Positions 30,882-39,509 of a stretch of 64,000 nucleotides of DNA are shown in pieces (the first letter of the stretch is position 1; the number at the start of each line of letters is the position of its first letter). Under the pieces are notes generated by a model. That model made no database searches. It saw only the letters and a list, made by a program, of their open reading frames with translations, and had not been told where the DNA came from. The DNA is from DAINPP01 sp963667315 (GTDB lineage Bacteria; Thermotogota; Thermotogae; MWEM01). Made by a program: the position numbers and the translations under genes. Where the stretch lies: NCBI GenBank assembly GCA_963667315.1, contig OY763325.1:3286001-3350000 (forward strand). Direction: 5' to 3'.

Positions 30882-31772
30882 CTATTCTATGTGTATGTAT
30901 TTTTTTAGCATTGCCGTCTGTTCATCATCATGATAAGTAATGAGAAAGCGTATAACATTTTCGTACCATTCGGGATTTCCCTTTCTTCTCTGCAGATGTA
31001 TCAGATAATAAAGGGCATTCCTTGCATAGTCGGTATCGGGAAAAAAGAATATCAGTTTTCGTGTGTAGTGATTCAGCTGGTATTCATCCCCGAGTTTGTC
31101 GTATTCGTCGATGATCAGTGAATAGACCTGCACGAGTTCAAGCGCTTCCGGGAATTTCTTCTCAAATGCCTTCATCAAAACGAGATTCTCCTGTGGATTT
31201 GATGAATGAATATTGGAGAGAATCAGTTCAAAAGCGGAGGTGGCATCATCCGGAAGGTTTGTGTTCGTATCCTGATCCATGAAAACGTTTTGTATGACTT
31301 TTAGCATTTCATCCACATAATTGGATTGTGGATATTCCATCATAAAACGGCTGTAGGTCTCGATTGCCAGACCTTCATTACCGTTTCTGATATAGGTATC
31401 AAAAGCCTGATACATAATTTCTTCCGGCTTCATCTCTATTCCGATAAATCTCTGTGTGATCACATTCTCATACATTTTTCCGAGGGAGCGGAGCGATTCT
31501 TTGGAATCTTTGATGTTTTCGGCGAAAATAAACGTTTCAGGATCATAAGACTCAATTACAGATTCTTCGAGAACTTTTACCGTACAAAGCGAGGATTTGT
31601 TTAACAGACTTTCAAAGAGGCCAAAAACAGTATCGGGTTCAAGTATCAATGGATTCCAGGAACTCCATTTCCATTCAAGTCCCAGTTTTCCACTGATAAG
31701 TCTGTAGGCTTCCGTTATCTTTTTGTCCACTTCATAGACTGTATCGCCCGGTGAAAATTCAAGTTTTTCCAT
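30882..31772 (-). CDS. Protein with a cyclic-nucleotide-binding-like start and helical (TPR-like) repeats
   Basis: The 296-residue protein opens FSPGDTVYEVDKKITEAYRLISGKLGLE, which follows the beta-roll pattern of Crp/Fnr effector domains ('G-D-x-I-y ... y-x-I-x-S-G-x'), but the phosphate-binding cassette with its Arg is not obvious. From about residue 130 the sequence is helical with tetratricopeptide-like pairs (AIETYSRFMMEYPQSNYVDEML; LNHYTRKLIFFFPDTDYARNAL). No signal peptide or DNA-binding helix is seen. It may be a scaffold or sensor. It is one base apart from the glycerophosphodiesterase gene upstream, so both are translated from one message. Confidence 0.6.
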   Translation of the reverse strand: MEKLEFSPGDTVYEVDKKITEAYRLISGKLGLEWKWSSWNPLILEPDTVFGLFESLLNKSSLCTVKVLEESVIESYDPETFIFAENIKDSKESLRSLGKMYENVITQRFIGIEMKPEEIMYQAFDTYIRNGNEGLAIETYSRFMMEYPQSNYVDEMLKVIQNVFMDQDTNTNLPDDATSAFELILSNIHSSNPQENLVLMKAFEKKFPEALELVQVYSLIIDEYDKLGDEYQLNHYTRKLIFFFPDTDYARNALYYLIHLQRRKGNPEWYENVIRFLITYHDDEQTAMLKKYIHIE

Positions 31773-31773
31773 G

Positions 31774-32514
31774 TTACTGCCTCTCGGTTGCTTTTCTTTT
31801 AATCATCTCATGATCATCCGTGATGATGAAGTCTGTGATATCGGGATTCTGAAGTAGCATTTGGGCATCATCTTCACGGTTGACGGTCCACCAGGCAAAG
31901 ACAAGGTTCATCTGTTGTTTTGCGTTTTTCAACTGGTTCAGCAGCATTTCTGCCGGGAGAAGTCTGAAGGCTTCAACCGGTAAATGGAGTGAGTATGGTT
32001 TGTATGTCATGATTTTCCGTGTCAGATATTCAAGCGGGTTTTCGCTTTTTTGGGCGTCTTCACCGATCAGTAAACCGATCTTTGCTTCATGAAATGCCTT
32101 TCTAATTTCAAGAAGTGATTCATGGATAAAGGAGGAGAAGATGAGATGTTCAAGTGAAACAGCTTTCTCCCTTATCATCTCTATAAGCGGCTGTACAACT
32201 TTCATCTCTTTTATCTCGACGTTGATGATATATTCAGCGATCAGCAGATCGAAAATATCTGTCAATTTTGGAACGGTAACCCCTTCGGCTGAAGCTATTT
32301 CATTGAGTTCATCAAAAGTCAGTTCATCGATCCTGCGATCATTTTCGAACAGTCTTTTCAGATCCTCATCGTGAAATACGACAACTTCGTTATCCGAAGT
32401 CAGGCGTATATCCAATTCTACACCGCTGACTTCTGACTGAGCTGCAAGCTCAAACGATTCAAGTGAATTTTCAAGTGCTTTGTCATGTATGCCTCTATGT
32501 GCCAGAATTTTCAT
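31774..32514 (-). CDS. Glycerophosphodiester phosphodiesterase
   Basis: The 246-residue protein begins MKILAHRGIHDKALENS, with the HRG and ENS motifs of the GDPD family, followed by GVELDIRLTSDNEVVVFHDEDLKRLF (E-x-D metal site and catalytic HD). It hydrolyses glycerophosphodiesters to glycerol-3-phosphate and an alcohol in a TIM-barrel fold. With no signal peptide, it works in the cytoplasm. The frame is open to 32529, but GGGGGGATTG sets the start at ATG 32514. It shares an operon with the downstream Crp-like/TPR protein; a TATAAT lies at 32540-32545 on the minus strand. Confidence 0.9.
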   Translation of the reverse strand: MKILAHRGIHDKALENSLESFELAAQSEVSGVELDIRLTSDNEVVVFHDEDLKRLFENDRRIDELTFDELNEIASAEGVTVPKLTDIFDLLIAEYIINVEIKEMKVVQPLIEMIREKAVSLEHLIFSSFIHESLLEIRKAFHEAKIGLLIGEDAQKSENPLEYLTRKIMTYKPYSLHLPVEAFRLLPAEMLLNQLKNAKQQMNLVFAWWTVNREDDAQMLLQNPDITDFIITDDHEMIKRKATERQ

Positions 32515-32556
32515 AATCAATCCCCCCATATTTTCTTCTATTATACACCATCTCTA

Positions 32557-32585
32557 AACTCAGAATGGTTTAGTCATTCTGAGTT
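32557..32585. promoter_or_regulatory. Perfect hairpin between divergent promoters
   Basis: AACTCAGAATG pairs with CATTCTGAGTT (11 bp, seven-base loop) in the divergent region between the glycerophosphodiesterase and ridA genes. There is no T-run. As it lies upstream of both genes, it may be a protein-binding inverted repeat rather than a terminator. Confidence 0.45.
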
Positions 32586-32617
32586 ATTAAGATTTTCAGG
32601 AAGTCTGTCTACAGGTG

Positions 32618-32642
32618 TATATGATATAATTCATATCATATA
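32618..32642 (+). promoter_or_regulatory. Palindrome centred on the -10 box of the ridA cluster
   Basis: TATATGATAT-AATTC-ATATCATATA is a perfect 10-bp inverted repeat. The extended -10 element TGATATAAT (32623-32630... in the left arm and centre) lies inside it. The leader to the ridA ATG at 32666 carries GGGGG. A repressor or activator dimer binding here would control the long downstream cluster. Confidence 0.55.
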
Positions 32643-32665
32643 TACATATTATAGGGGGAAATTTT

Positions 32666-33049
32666 ATGGAGAAAAAAGTTTATACCGTTGAAAATGGACC
32701 AAAAGCCGTTGGCCCTTATTCTGTAGCCGCTTCAGCCGGAGATCTTCTGTTTATTTCCGGACAGATTCCCATGGTACCTGAAACCGGCGAGATTAAAACC
32801 GGTGAAAGTGTTGCCGTTCAGGCAAAACAATGTCTGGATAACCTTAAAACCGTTGTAGAGGGATGCGGTTCCTCAATGGACAAGATTGTTAAGTGTACTG
32901 TTTTTATAACAGATATGAAAAAGTTTGCAGAATTAAACGATGTTTACGCCCAGTATTTTACAGCAGAACCGCCGGCAAGAGCAGTCGTTCAGGTTGCCGC
33001 ACTCCCGAAATTCGTTGATGTTGAAATCGAAGCAATAGCCGTGAGGTGA
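32666..33049 (+). CDS. ridA: RidA-family enamine/imine deaminase
   Basis: A 127-residue YjgF/YER057c/UK114 protein: GPKAVGPYSVAASAGDLLFISGQIP at the start and PPARAVVQVAALP near the end, the latter containing the substrate-binding arginine. Homotrimers hydrolyse reactive 2-aminoacrylate and related imines formed by PLP enzymes. Length and motifs are standard. The ATG follows ATAGGGGGAAATTTT. It is the first gene of a plus-strand series that runs into the flagellar motor genes, separated from the next gene by nine bases. Confidence 0.94.
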   Translation: MEKKVYTVENGPKAVGPYSVAASAGDLLFISGQIPMVPETGEIKTGESVAVQAKQCLDNLKTVVEGCGSSMDKIVKCTVFITDMKKFAELNDVYAQYFTAEPPARAVVQVAALPKFVDVEIEAIAVR

Positions 33050-33058
33050 TCATCAATC

Positions 33059-33388
33059 ATGCAGCTGACTAAAATTTTAGAATCCGTTGAAGCACAATTG
33101 ATCTGCGGGAATCCTGACGATGTAGAGGTAAAAACCGGTTATACGTCAGACCTTTTAAGTGAGGTGATGGCGTGTGGTAATGCGGATCTCTGGATTACCG
33201 TTCAGTCTCATTCAAACATCGTGGCCGTGGCCACGATTATAGGGGTTAAATGTATCTTTCTCGTAAATGGAAGGGAGTATTCGCAGGATACTATCAACAA
33301 AGCAGAGCAGGAAAATATCGTTCTGTTGACCAGTCATGAAAATGCCTATGAACTGACCGGAAAGATCTATGCAATGCTTCAAGGCTGA
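33059..33388 (+). CDS. DRTGG-domain protein
   Basis: A 109-residue cytoplasmic protein with the pattern of a stand-alone DRTGG/HPr-kinase-N-like domain: IIGVKCIFLVNGREYSQDTI and NIVLLTSHENAYELTGKIY, preceded by a G-N-P-D-D nest. Stand-alone versions are regularly encoded beside PHP phosphoesterase and serine-kinase-like ATPase genes in Thermotogota and clostridia; they are thought to sense nucleotide-like ligands but the function is unproven. Its end overlaps the start of the PHP gene by 20 bases, which implies coupled translation. Confidence 0.8.
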   Translation: MQLTKILESVEAQLICGNPDDVEVKTGYTSDLLSEVMACGNADLWITVQSHSNIVAVATIIGVKCIFLVNGREYSQDTINKAEQENIVLLTSHENAYELTGKIYAMLQG

Positions 33389-34097
33389 TTTTCACATACA
33401 CACTTGTCTTTCGCCCTGTGCGGATTTGACGATGACGCCCAATCAGATTGTTCAGAAATTGATTGAAAATCATATAGACTGGGCTGCGGTTACCGATCAT
33501 AATACAACAAGAAACCTGGCTGTATTCGAGCGGGTCTATAAAAGGCATGGGGTTTCTTTCCTGCCCGGAATTGAAATTCAGACCGTTGAGGATGTTCATA
33601 TGCTGGGTTATTTCCCTTCTGTGGAACAGGCTTGTAAAGTCGGGGAAATTGTTGAGGAAAGTCTTCCGGATCATGAAAGTGATCCGGAAGTAGATGGGTA
33701 TCAATTGATGGTAAGCGAAACGGATGATTTTACGGAGATGTGCCTGAAGCCATATTCTTTTCCGACATCATTGACGCTTGAAGCCTGTATCAGCCTTATC
33801 GAAAGGAACGATGGGATAGCCGTTTATGCGCATGTTGACAAGGCCATGAGTATCATTTATCAGCTGGGATTTATACCACCCGATCCCTTTATCCCCTGCG
33901 AGATTTACATGCCGTCAAAATTGGGACAATACACCTCTCAACTGATGGGAAGAACCCTGTTATCATCATCTGATGCGCATAACCTTGACAGTTTCTCGGA
34001 GGCGAAGATGATGATCAAGTGTCGTAACAGAACTTTTGAAGAATTCAGAAAAGCTGTGTTGAAGATTGACGGAAGGGAAGTGATACTTTGTCACTGA
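33369..34097 (+). CDS. PHP-domain phosphoesterase
   Basis: The 242-residue protein starts with the PHP metal motif ADFHIHTCLSPCADLTMTP (H-x-H) and includes VTDHNTT, LPGIEIQTVEDVHMLGYF (E, H), IAVYAHVDKA and LLSSSDAHNLDSF, giving the expected metal ligands of a polymerase-and-histidinol-phosphatase domain. It hydrolyses phosphoesters or phosphodiesters in the cytoplasm; the substrate is unknown. The gene overlaps its upstream neighbour by 20 bases and its downstream neighbour by ten, so the three form a tight unit. Confidence 0.88.
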   Translation: MQCFKADFHIHTCLSPCADLTMTPNQIVQKLIENHIDWAAVTDHNTTRNLAVFERVYKRHGVSFLPGIEIQTVEDVHMLGYFPSVEQACKVGEIVEESLPDHESDPEVDGYQLMVSETDDFTEMCLKPYSFPTSLTLEACISLIERNDGIAVYAHVDKAMSIIYQLGFIPPDPFIPCEIYMPSKLGQYTSQLMGRTLLSSSDAHNLDSFSEAKMMIKCRNRTFEEFRKAVLKIDGREVILCH

Positions 34098-34639
34098 GGA
34101 CTTTATCCGATCACGTGGCGGATATTTGCCAGAATTCGGTAAAAGCAGGCGCCAGGAATGTTGAGCTGGAAATTCATGAGGATGAAAAAAGGTTTTTCTT
34201 CAAGGTCGTGGATGATGCGGGGGGGATGCCGAAGGTATTTCTGGAACAGATTTTCGATCCCTTTTTTACGACCCGTGATAAGAATATCCGGAAGGTTGGA
34301 CTGGGGATTCCCTTTTTAAAAGCAGCAGCAGAACAGACCGGTGGGAAGATGGATATCGTCAGCCAGGACGGTGTTGGAACGATGACTTCAGCGACATTCT
34401 TCAAATCCAACATAGATTGTCAGCCCGTGGGAGATATCGTTAGTACCATCTTTACTTTGATCACTTCCGATAAAAATATCTTCTGGAAGATTATGAGGAA
34501 ATATAACGAAGAGGAATACGCCATCGATACCGAAAAACTGATACAGAATCTTCCAGATCGTTCGATGTGGGAAAATCCCGCTTATATGAACTTGTTAAGG
34601 GAAAGTCTGTACGAGATGGAAAGTTCCATTAAGGATTAA
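34088..34639 (+). CDS. GHKL ATPase-domain protein
   Basis: A 183-residue protein with a stand-alone histidine-kinase-type ATPase fold: DHVADICQNSVKAGAR (N box), VVDDAGGMP (G1), FDPFFTTRD and KVGLGIPFLKAAAE (G2). No HisKA dimerisation helix or transmembrane segment is present, so it resembles anti-sigma-factor or serine kinases rather than sensor kinases. Start TTG at 34088, overlapping the PHP gene. It is conserved with DRTGG and PHP genes; together they may form a partner-switching unit, but this is inference. Confidence 0.82.
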   Translation: MSLRTLSDHVADICQNSVKAGARNVELEIHEDEKRFFFKVVDDAGGMPKVFLEQIFDPFFTTRDKNIRKVGLGIPFLKAAAEQTGGKMDIVSQDGVGTMTSATFFKSNIDCQPVGDIVSTIFTLITSDKNIFWKIMRKYNEEEYAIDTEKLIQNLPDRSMWENPAYMNLLRESLYEMESSIKD

Positions 34640-34677
34640 AAGCCATCAAAATAGAAAAATGTAAATGAGTGTGAGAA

Positions 34678-34938
34678 ATGATTGAATTAACGAGATTTAA
34701 CGGAGAACCTTTTGTTTTGAATGCGGAATTGATTGAAACGGTGGAAGCTTTGCCGGATACCATTATCACTCTCTTTAACGGGAGGAAATATATGGTGCGT
34801 GAAAAAGTCGATGTGGTGTTGGACAGAATTTTTGAATTTAAGAATAAAGCGTATATTTTGAGCAACTCCGTTTCATTCGCAAAATCGATAAAGGAAAAAA
34901 GGGAAAAAAAATATAATTCAGATTGTGACTGTAGATGA
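34678..34938 (+). CDS. flbD: FlbD-family flagellar protein
   Basis: The 86-residue protein reads MIELTRFNGEPFVLNAELIE and DTIITLFNGRKYMVREKVDV, the whole-length FlbD pattern seen in flagellar operons of Firmicutes, spirochaetes and Thermotogota. Its role is unclear; it is always found by hook and motor genes. The C-terminal tail is basic and ends with two cysteines (DCDCR). It stands 66 bases before motA; the spacer contains two imperfect copies of a GACTGTAGAYGRTTCC stretch. Confidence 0.92.
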   Translation: MIELTRFNGEPFVLNAELIETVEALPDTIITLFNGRKYMVREKVDVVLDRIFEFKNKAYILSNSVSFAKSIKEKREKKYNSDCDCR

Positions 34939-35004
34939 TTCCGACAGGGATTACGACTGTAGACGGTTCCAGCCGGATCTGGATGAGATTACAGGGGTGA
35001 TTTT

Positions 35005-35799
35005 TTGGATATTTCAACCCTTATAGGGCTTGTTATCGTTATATTGGCTATTGGTATTGGTCTTGTATCGGGAGGAGACTTTGCCGTTTACCTCGGATCA
35101 GATTCAATGATATCTTTGGTCATCGTTTTGGGTGGTGCTCTGGGAGCCGTATTTATCGCCAACCCGAAGGAAAAGTCTTTTGGTCTGATTAAGACAATGT
35201 TGAGTACGATTCAGGAACCACAGCTTAATTATCTTGAAACGATAGGAACGCTCGTTTCCTTCTCGGAAAAAGCGAGAAGAGAAGGGTTGCTTTCCCTTGA
35301 AGAGGATGCTCAGAACCTGGAGGATCCCTTTACGAAAAAAGGAATACAGCTCATCGTAGACGGAACGGATCCGGATCTGTTAAGAGATATGCTTGAAATC
35401 GAAATAGACCTCTTTGAAAGCGATCTGGCCCTGGATTCGGGAATGCTTGCCGGTGCCGGAGCTTATGCCCCGGCGTTTGGGATGGTTGGAACGCTTTTTG
35501 GACTTATCGCCATGTTGGGGGCCTTAAACAATCCTGATGCACTTGGTCCGGCTATGGCGAAGGCTATGATCACGACGCTTTACGGGTCTATCTTTGCCAA
35601 TTCCTTCTTCCTGCCGATGGGAGATAAATTGAAATTGAGAAAAGATAAATTTGTCATGCAGAAACAGATGATTCTTGAAGGGATCCTGTCTATACAGGCG
35701 GGAGACAACCCGAGATTACTGGAAGAAAAATTGAAGACCTTCCTTCCGGCAGCCGACAAGGCGGAATACGAAAAGGCCAACGCAACACCTGAGGAGTGA
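35005..35799 (+). CDS. motA: Flagellar stator protein MotA
   Basis: A 264-residue protein with four membrane helices, starting at TTG (35005) after GGGGTGATTT. Helices 3-4 read GAYAPAFGMVGTLFGLIAML and ...MAKAMITTLYGSIFANSFFLPMGDKL, and the cytoplasmic loop contains EKARREGLLSLEED, where conserved charged residues touch FliG. With MotB it forms the ion-conducting stator that drives flagellar rotation. It is six bases upstream of motB. Na+ versus H+ specificity cannot be decided. Confidence 0.95.
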   Translation: MDISTLIGLVIVILAIGIGLVSGGDFAVYLGSDSMISLVIVLGGALGAVFIANPKEKSFGLIKTMLSTIQEPQLNYLETIGTLVSFSEKARREGLLSLEEDAQNLEDPFTKKGIQLIVDGTDPDLLRDMLEIEIDLFESDLALDSGMLAGAGAYAPAFGMVGTLFGLIAMLGALNNPDALGPAMAKAMITTLYGSIFANSFFLPMGDKLKLRKDKFVMQKQMILEGILSIQAGDNPRLLEEKLKTFLPAADKAEYEKANATPEE

Positions 35800-35804
35800 T
35801 TTAA

Positions 35805-36689
35805 ATGGCTAAGAAACAGAAGAAGGTTGAATGTCCACCACCTGGTGCGCCGGCGTGGATGGCGACTTACGGCGATATGGTTACCCTGCTTCTGACATTC
35901 TTCATCGCATTGCTTGCGTTTTCGAGTATCAGTGAAGGAAAATTCCAGGAAGTGGCAAGCGGTATCACCAGAATCTTTTCGGGAAGTCCTCCAAGTGTTT
36001 TGATGGGAGGTAAAACGACCGTTTCGGAACCCATCGTCACGACAAATCCCGGTATCAAGGAAGATCTACTCAAGATCATTCAGGATGAGGGGATACAGGG
36101 CAAGATAACGGTTGAAAACACCGATCAGGGAACGATCATCACACTTGGCGACATGATCTACTTTGAACCGTTCAGTGCCATTTTGACCAAAGAGGCCAAA
36201 GAGTTGCTGGAAAAGATCGGGAGTGTCATCGTCGAGCATACAACAAACGTCATAGAAACGTATGGTTATACGGATGATCGGAAATTACCGACAGAATCGA
36301 TATACCCCTCCCTGCTTCATCTCAGTTCGGCAAGGGCTTCAAGTGTGGCAGAATTCTTTATCAAGGACTTGAAGAACAAGCGAATGGCAGAAAGGGTCGT
36401 GGATATCAGAAACGGAAAATTTGATATTGAAAAATACTACAATCCGGCGAGATTTGTTCCGGTGGGCAAAGGGGATAACGATGCCCTTGAGGATATCAAT
36501 AAACTGGATTTGAAATACAAGGCCGAGATTGAATTGCTTGATTACAGGGTGAAGGATGCCGAGATCACCGAAGAACAGAAAAACGAAGCCTTGAAAGAAT
36601 TGCAGAAGATGTATTCGGATGAATTAACGGCCCTTCGGGCTAGTTATCAAAAAATAACGGTACTTATCAAAAGGGAAAATGTGAGGTGA
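35805..36689 (+). CDS. motB: Flagellar stator protein MotB
   Basis: The 294-residue protein has one N-terminal membrane helix preceded by PAWMATYGDMVTLLLTFFI, in which Asp24 is the ion-binding residue. Residues about 100-215 are an OmpA-like peptidoglycan-binding domain (FEPFSAILTKEAKELLEKIG, HLSSARASSVAEFF). An extra acidic, coiled-coil-like tail of about 60 residues (YKAEIELLDYRVKDAEITEE) extends the protein beyond a usual MotB. It anchors the stator to the wall and is followed by fliL after five bases. Confidence 0.95.
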   Translation: MAKKQKKVECPPPGAPAWMATYGDMVTLLLTFFIALLAFSSISEGKFQEVASGITRIFSGSPPSVLMGGKTTVSEPIVTTNPGIKEDLLKIIQDEGIQGKITVENTDQGTIITLGDMIYFEPFSAILTKEAKELLEKIGSVIVEHTTNVIETYGYTDDRKLPTESIYPSLLHLSSARASSVAEFFIKDLKNKRMAERVVDIRNGKFDIEKYYNPARFVPVGKGDNDALEDINKLDLKYKAEIELLDYRVKDAEITEEQKNEALKELQKMYSDELTALRASYQKITVLIKRENVR

Positions 36690-36694
36690 TCTGA

Positions 36695-37225
36695 ATGGCT
36701 GATGAAGCAGCAACGCCACAGGAAGAAGGTCAAAAGAAGAGTGGTGGTGGATTTAATATTATGGGGATTCTCATTGCCGCTATTGTTGCCGCAGTGGTTG
36801 CAGGAGGCGTTACTTTTTTACTGGTGCAAATGTTAGGGACAAATAATCCACCCGATTCGGAAGCAGATACAACTCCGGTAAATCCCGTAGAGATAAGAGT
36901 ACGTTTTATCATCGATGGCAGTCAGACGACATTCATCCTGAAAGGCGGAAGCGAAGTTGTCGTCCTGGATATGATGAGTTTTACCGTCGGGAGTGACGGT
37001 TGTCGAGAGGAGATTGCCACGCGTTCAGATCAGATCAAATCGGCCTTGCAGGATTTGTTTATCCAGAAAGAACCGACCGAACTGTCGACACCGGCCGGTC
37101 TGGAACTTCTGAACAGGCAGATAAGAGAGCTGGTCAACAGGATCACCGGCTATGTGGGGGACAAGGGCAGATTTGGTGTCATCGAGGTCTTCTATCATAT
37201 AATGGCGTTAACATCCGTTCAGTAA
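36695..37225 (+). CDS. fliL: Flagellar basal-body-associated protein FliL
   Basis: A 176-residue protein: short cytoplasmic start with a GGGFNIMG lead, one membrane helix (about 23-47, IAAIVAAVVAGGVTFLLVQML), and a periplasmic domain ending in the family pattern REIATRSDQIKSALQDLFIQK-like helix and a strand FGVIEVFYHIMAL. FliL sits around MotAB and supports stator function. It lies 46 bases upstream of fliM. Confidence 0.92.
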   Translation: MADEAATPQEEGQKKSGGGFNIMGILIAAIVAAVVAGGVTFLLVQMLGTNNPPDSEADTTPVNPVEIRVRFIIDGSQTTFILKGGSEVVVLDMMSFTVGSDGCREEIATRSDQIKSALQDLFIQKEPTELSTPAGLELLNRQIRELVNRITGYVGDKGRFGVIEVFYHIMALTSVQ

Positions 37226-37271
37226 AAAATGATACAAACTTTATTTTAAGAAAAAAGGAGGTGGATTGAAA

Positions 37272-38303
37272 ATGGCAGATTCTTTGAGTCAGGGTGAGAT
37301 TGATAGTCTATTGGGAGCCTTGACAACCGGTGAAGTTGATATCGAAAAGATGAAAGAGGATGATTCGGAAAAGATAAAGCTGTATGATTTTGAGCGTCCG
37401 ATGAAATTCTCAAAAGATCAGATCAGAACGTTTCAGATGCTGAATGAAAATTTTGCACGTGCCTTATCCACCTATCTATCTGGACGTCTCAGGTATTACG
37501 TAGATGTTAATCTCGGACCGATAGATCAGATCACATACGGGGAATTTTTAAAATCGTTGTCCAATCCCACGTTCATGACGATTTTTACCGGTAATAATTT
37601 AAGTGGGAGCGCAATCCTTGAAGTTAATCTCGGTATCATATTCGGTATGATTGACCGAATTCTTGGCGGGATTGGTGAGACGGTTTCAAAACCGAGGACG
37701 TTAACGGAAATAGAATTGAATATCGTCAGAAGGGAAGCCATGAGATTCCTGACGCTGTTGAGAGATGCGTGGGTAAATGTCATGGAATTCGTCCCAGAGA
37801 TCGAAAATATTGAATCCAATCCTCAGTTTGTCCAGATCGCACCTCAAAATGAAATGACGTTGCTTGTAACACTTGAAATCGTCATTGGAAATGTGGAGGG
37901 GTTTCTTAACGTCTGTTTCCCGTCTTCAATTATTGAACCGTTCAGTGAAAATCTAACCAATCAGATGTGGTTTGCCAATTCATCGCATAAAAGACAATCC
38001 GAACTTGCACCGATCATCAAGAAAAATCTCGAAAAGACCCCGATTGATCTCTCCGTCCAGCTTGGGAAGTCAAAGTTAACGCTGGCGGAATTATTGTACC
38101 TTCAGGTTGGAGATGTCATCCGACTGGAACAGTATAAAGATGAGGAACTGGATATCTGTATCGGTGATAAACCGAGGTTTAAAGGGTTACCGGGGCAAAG
38201 AAAGGGAAAGAAAGCGATCAAGATTACAAATCTTTTTTCAGATGAAGATAATCCAGAATACGAAATCAGGGACTTCGCCAAAGAAGTTCAGGAAGGGAAG
38301 TGA
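37272..38303 (+). CDS. fliM: Flagellar motor switch protein FliM
   Basis: A 343-residue protein. The N-terminal LSQGEIDSLLGAL is the CheY-phosphate-binding motif; the middle CheC-like domain includes GSAILEVNLGIIFGMIDRILGG (G-x-x-x-P-type interface) and the C-terminal SpoA/FliN-like domain LSVQLGKSKLTLAELLYLQVGD. It forms the C-ring that sets rotation direction. The frame opens at TTG 37266, but AAGGAGGTGG fits the ATG at 37272. Six bases separate it from fliY. Confidence 0.95.
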   Translation: MADSLSQGEIDSLLGALTTGEVDIEKMKEDDSEKIKLYDFERPMKFSKDQIRTFQMLNENFARALSTYLSGRLRYYVDVNLGPIDQITYGEFLKSLSNPTFMTIFTGNNLSGSAILEVNLGIIFGMIDRILGGIGETVSKPRTLTEIELNIVRREAMRFLTLLRDAWVNVMEFVPEIENIESNPQFVQIAPQNEMTLLVTLEIVIGNVEGFLNVCFPSSIIEPFSENLTNQMWFANSSHKRQSELAPIIKKNLEKTPIDLSVQLGKSKLTLAELLYLQVGDVIRLEQYKDEELDICIGDKPRFKGLPGQRKGKKAIKITNLFSDEDNPEYEIRDFAKEVQEGK

Positions 38304-38309
38304 TAAGAC

Positions 38310-39509
38310 ATGACCAATAACAACGATTTCTTATCGCAAGAAGAGCTTGATGCCTTACTTGGAGCAATAAATGCAGGAGGTGATGATTCCGCCGGAGGTG
38401 GGGATGCCGCAGCATCAGGAGCATCCGAACCGCAGGGGAGTCTTACAGCCGCTGAAATAGATATGATTGGAGAACTCGGCAATATGATCATGGGTTCCGC
38501 TTCGACTGCTTTGTTTACGATCATCGCGCAAAACGTCGATATTACAACACCACAGGTTTCCGTTTTGAAAATGAGCGAATTGAGGAACCGATTTGACAGT
38601 GAACGTGTTGTCACGACGTTGAATTTTGAGGATGCCATAGAAGGACTGAATGTATTTGTCCTTGATAAGCAGACCGCAGCAATCATCGCCGATCTGATGA
38701 TGGGTGGCGGTGGAGAAAATGCCGACCCTGAAATGGATGAAATGAAGATGAGTGCCGTTGGTGAAGCGATGAATCAGATGATGGGAGCCGCTTCAACATC
38801 CATGTCGGATTTCCTGGGCTCTTCTGTTAATATCACTCCCCCGTCCGTTTCAATATTCAATTTTGATGATGCAACCGCTCAATTTCCACCGGTTGCCGAT
38901 AAAAATGATGATGAAGTCGTTCTCGTATCGTTTAACATGAGTATCGGCACGTTTGCGAACACGAATATTTTTCAGATACTGCCGATTGATTTCGTAAAAT
39001 CACTTTATGCAAAGGTTGCGGGTGAAACGGCTCAAGCTGATCCTACACCACCGCCACAGGCACAACCTGTTCAACAGCCGGTCCAGCAACAGCCCATGTA
39101 TCAACAACCTGTTCAACAACCGATGTATCAACAGCCAGCACAACAACCACAAGGAGCTTATATGCCACCGATGCCACAAAAACAGGATCCGGTTTCTGCA
39201 AGTCCCGTAGAATTTGAGGACTTTGATCAACCGGTCTATACACAATTACCCAAGCAGCTGGAATTACTATATGATGTACCGCTTGACATTACCGTTGAAC
39301 TTGGAAGAAGTAAACTGACGCTGAAAGAGATCATGGATCTGAATATCGGTTCGATTATCGAACTCGACAAGCTGACCGGTGAGCACATCGATATTCTGGT
39401 TAACGGAAAAGTGATTGCGAAGGGTGAAGTTGTTGTCGTCAGCGAAAGTTTTGGTGTCAGAATAACGGAAATTGTCAATCAGAAAGATCGAATCGGAAGT
39501 CTCAGATGA
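38310..39509 (+). CDS. fliY: Flagellar motor switch phosphatase FliY (CheC-FliN fusion)
   Basis: The 399-residue protein has a FliM-like N-terminal motif (LSQEELDALLGAI), a CheC domain with two phosphatase signatures (MIGELGNMIMGSAS and SAVGEAMNQMMGAAS, each with E-x-x-N), a linker of about 45 residues rich in Gln, Pro, Tyr and Met (QQPMYQQPVQQPMY) and a C-terminal SpoA/FliN domain (VELGRSKLTLKEIMDLNIGS). It dephosphorylates CheY and forms the lower C-ring. The stop codon overlaps the next ATG (ATGA). Confidence 0.94.
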   Translation: MTNNNDFLSQEELDALLGAINAGGDDSAGGGDAAASGASEPQGSLTAAEIDMIGELGNMIMGSASTALFTIIAQNVDITTPQVSVLKMSELRNRFDSERVVTTLNFEDAIEGLNVFVLDKQTAAIIADLMMGGGGENADPEMDEMKMSAVGEAMNQMMGAASTSMSDFLGSSVNITPPSVSIFNFDDATAQFPPVADKNDDEVVLVSFNMSIGTFANTNIFQILPIDFVKSLYAKVAGETAQADPTPPPQAQPVQQPVQQQPMYQQPVQQPMYQQPAQQPQGAYMPPMPQKQDPVSASPVEFEDFDQPVYTQLPKQLELLYDVPLDITVELGRSKLTLKEIMDLNIGSIIELDKLTGEHIDILVNGKVIAKGEVVVVSESFGVRITEIVNQKDRIGSLR

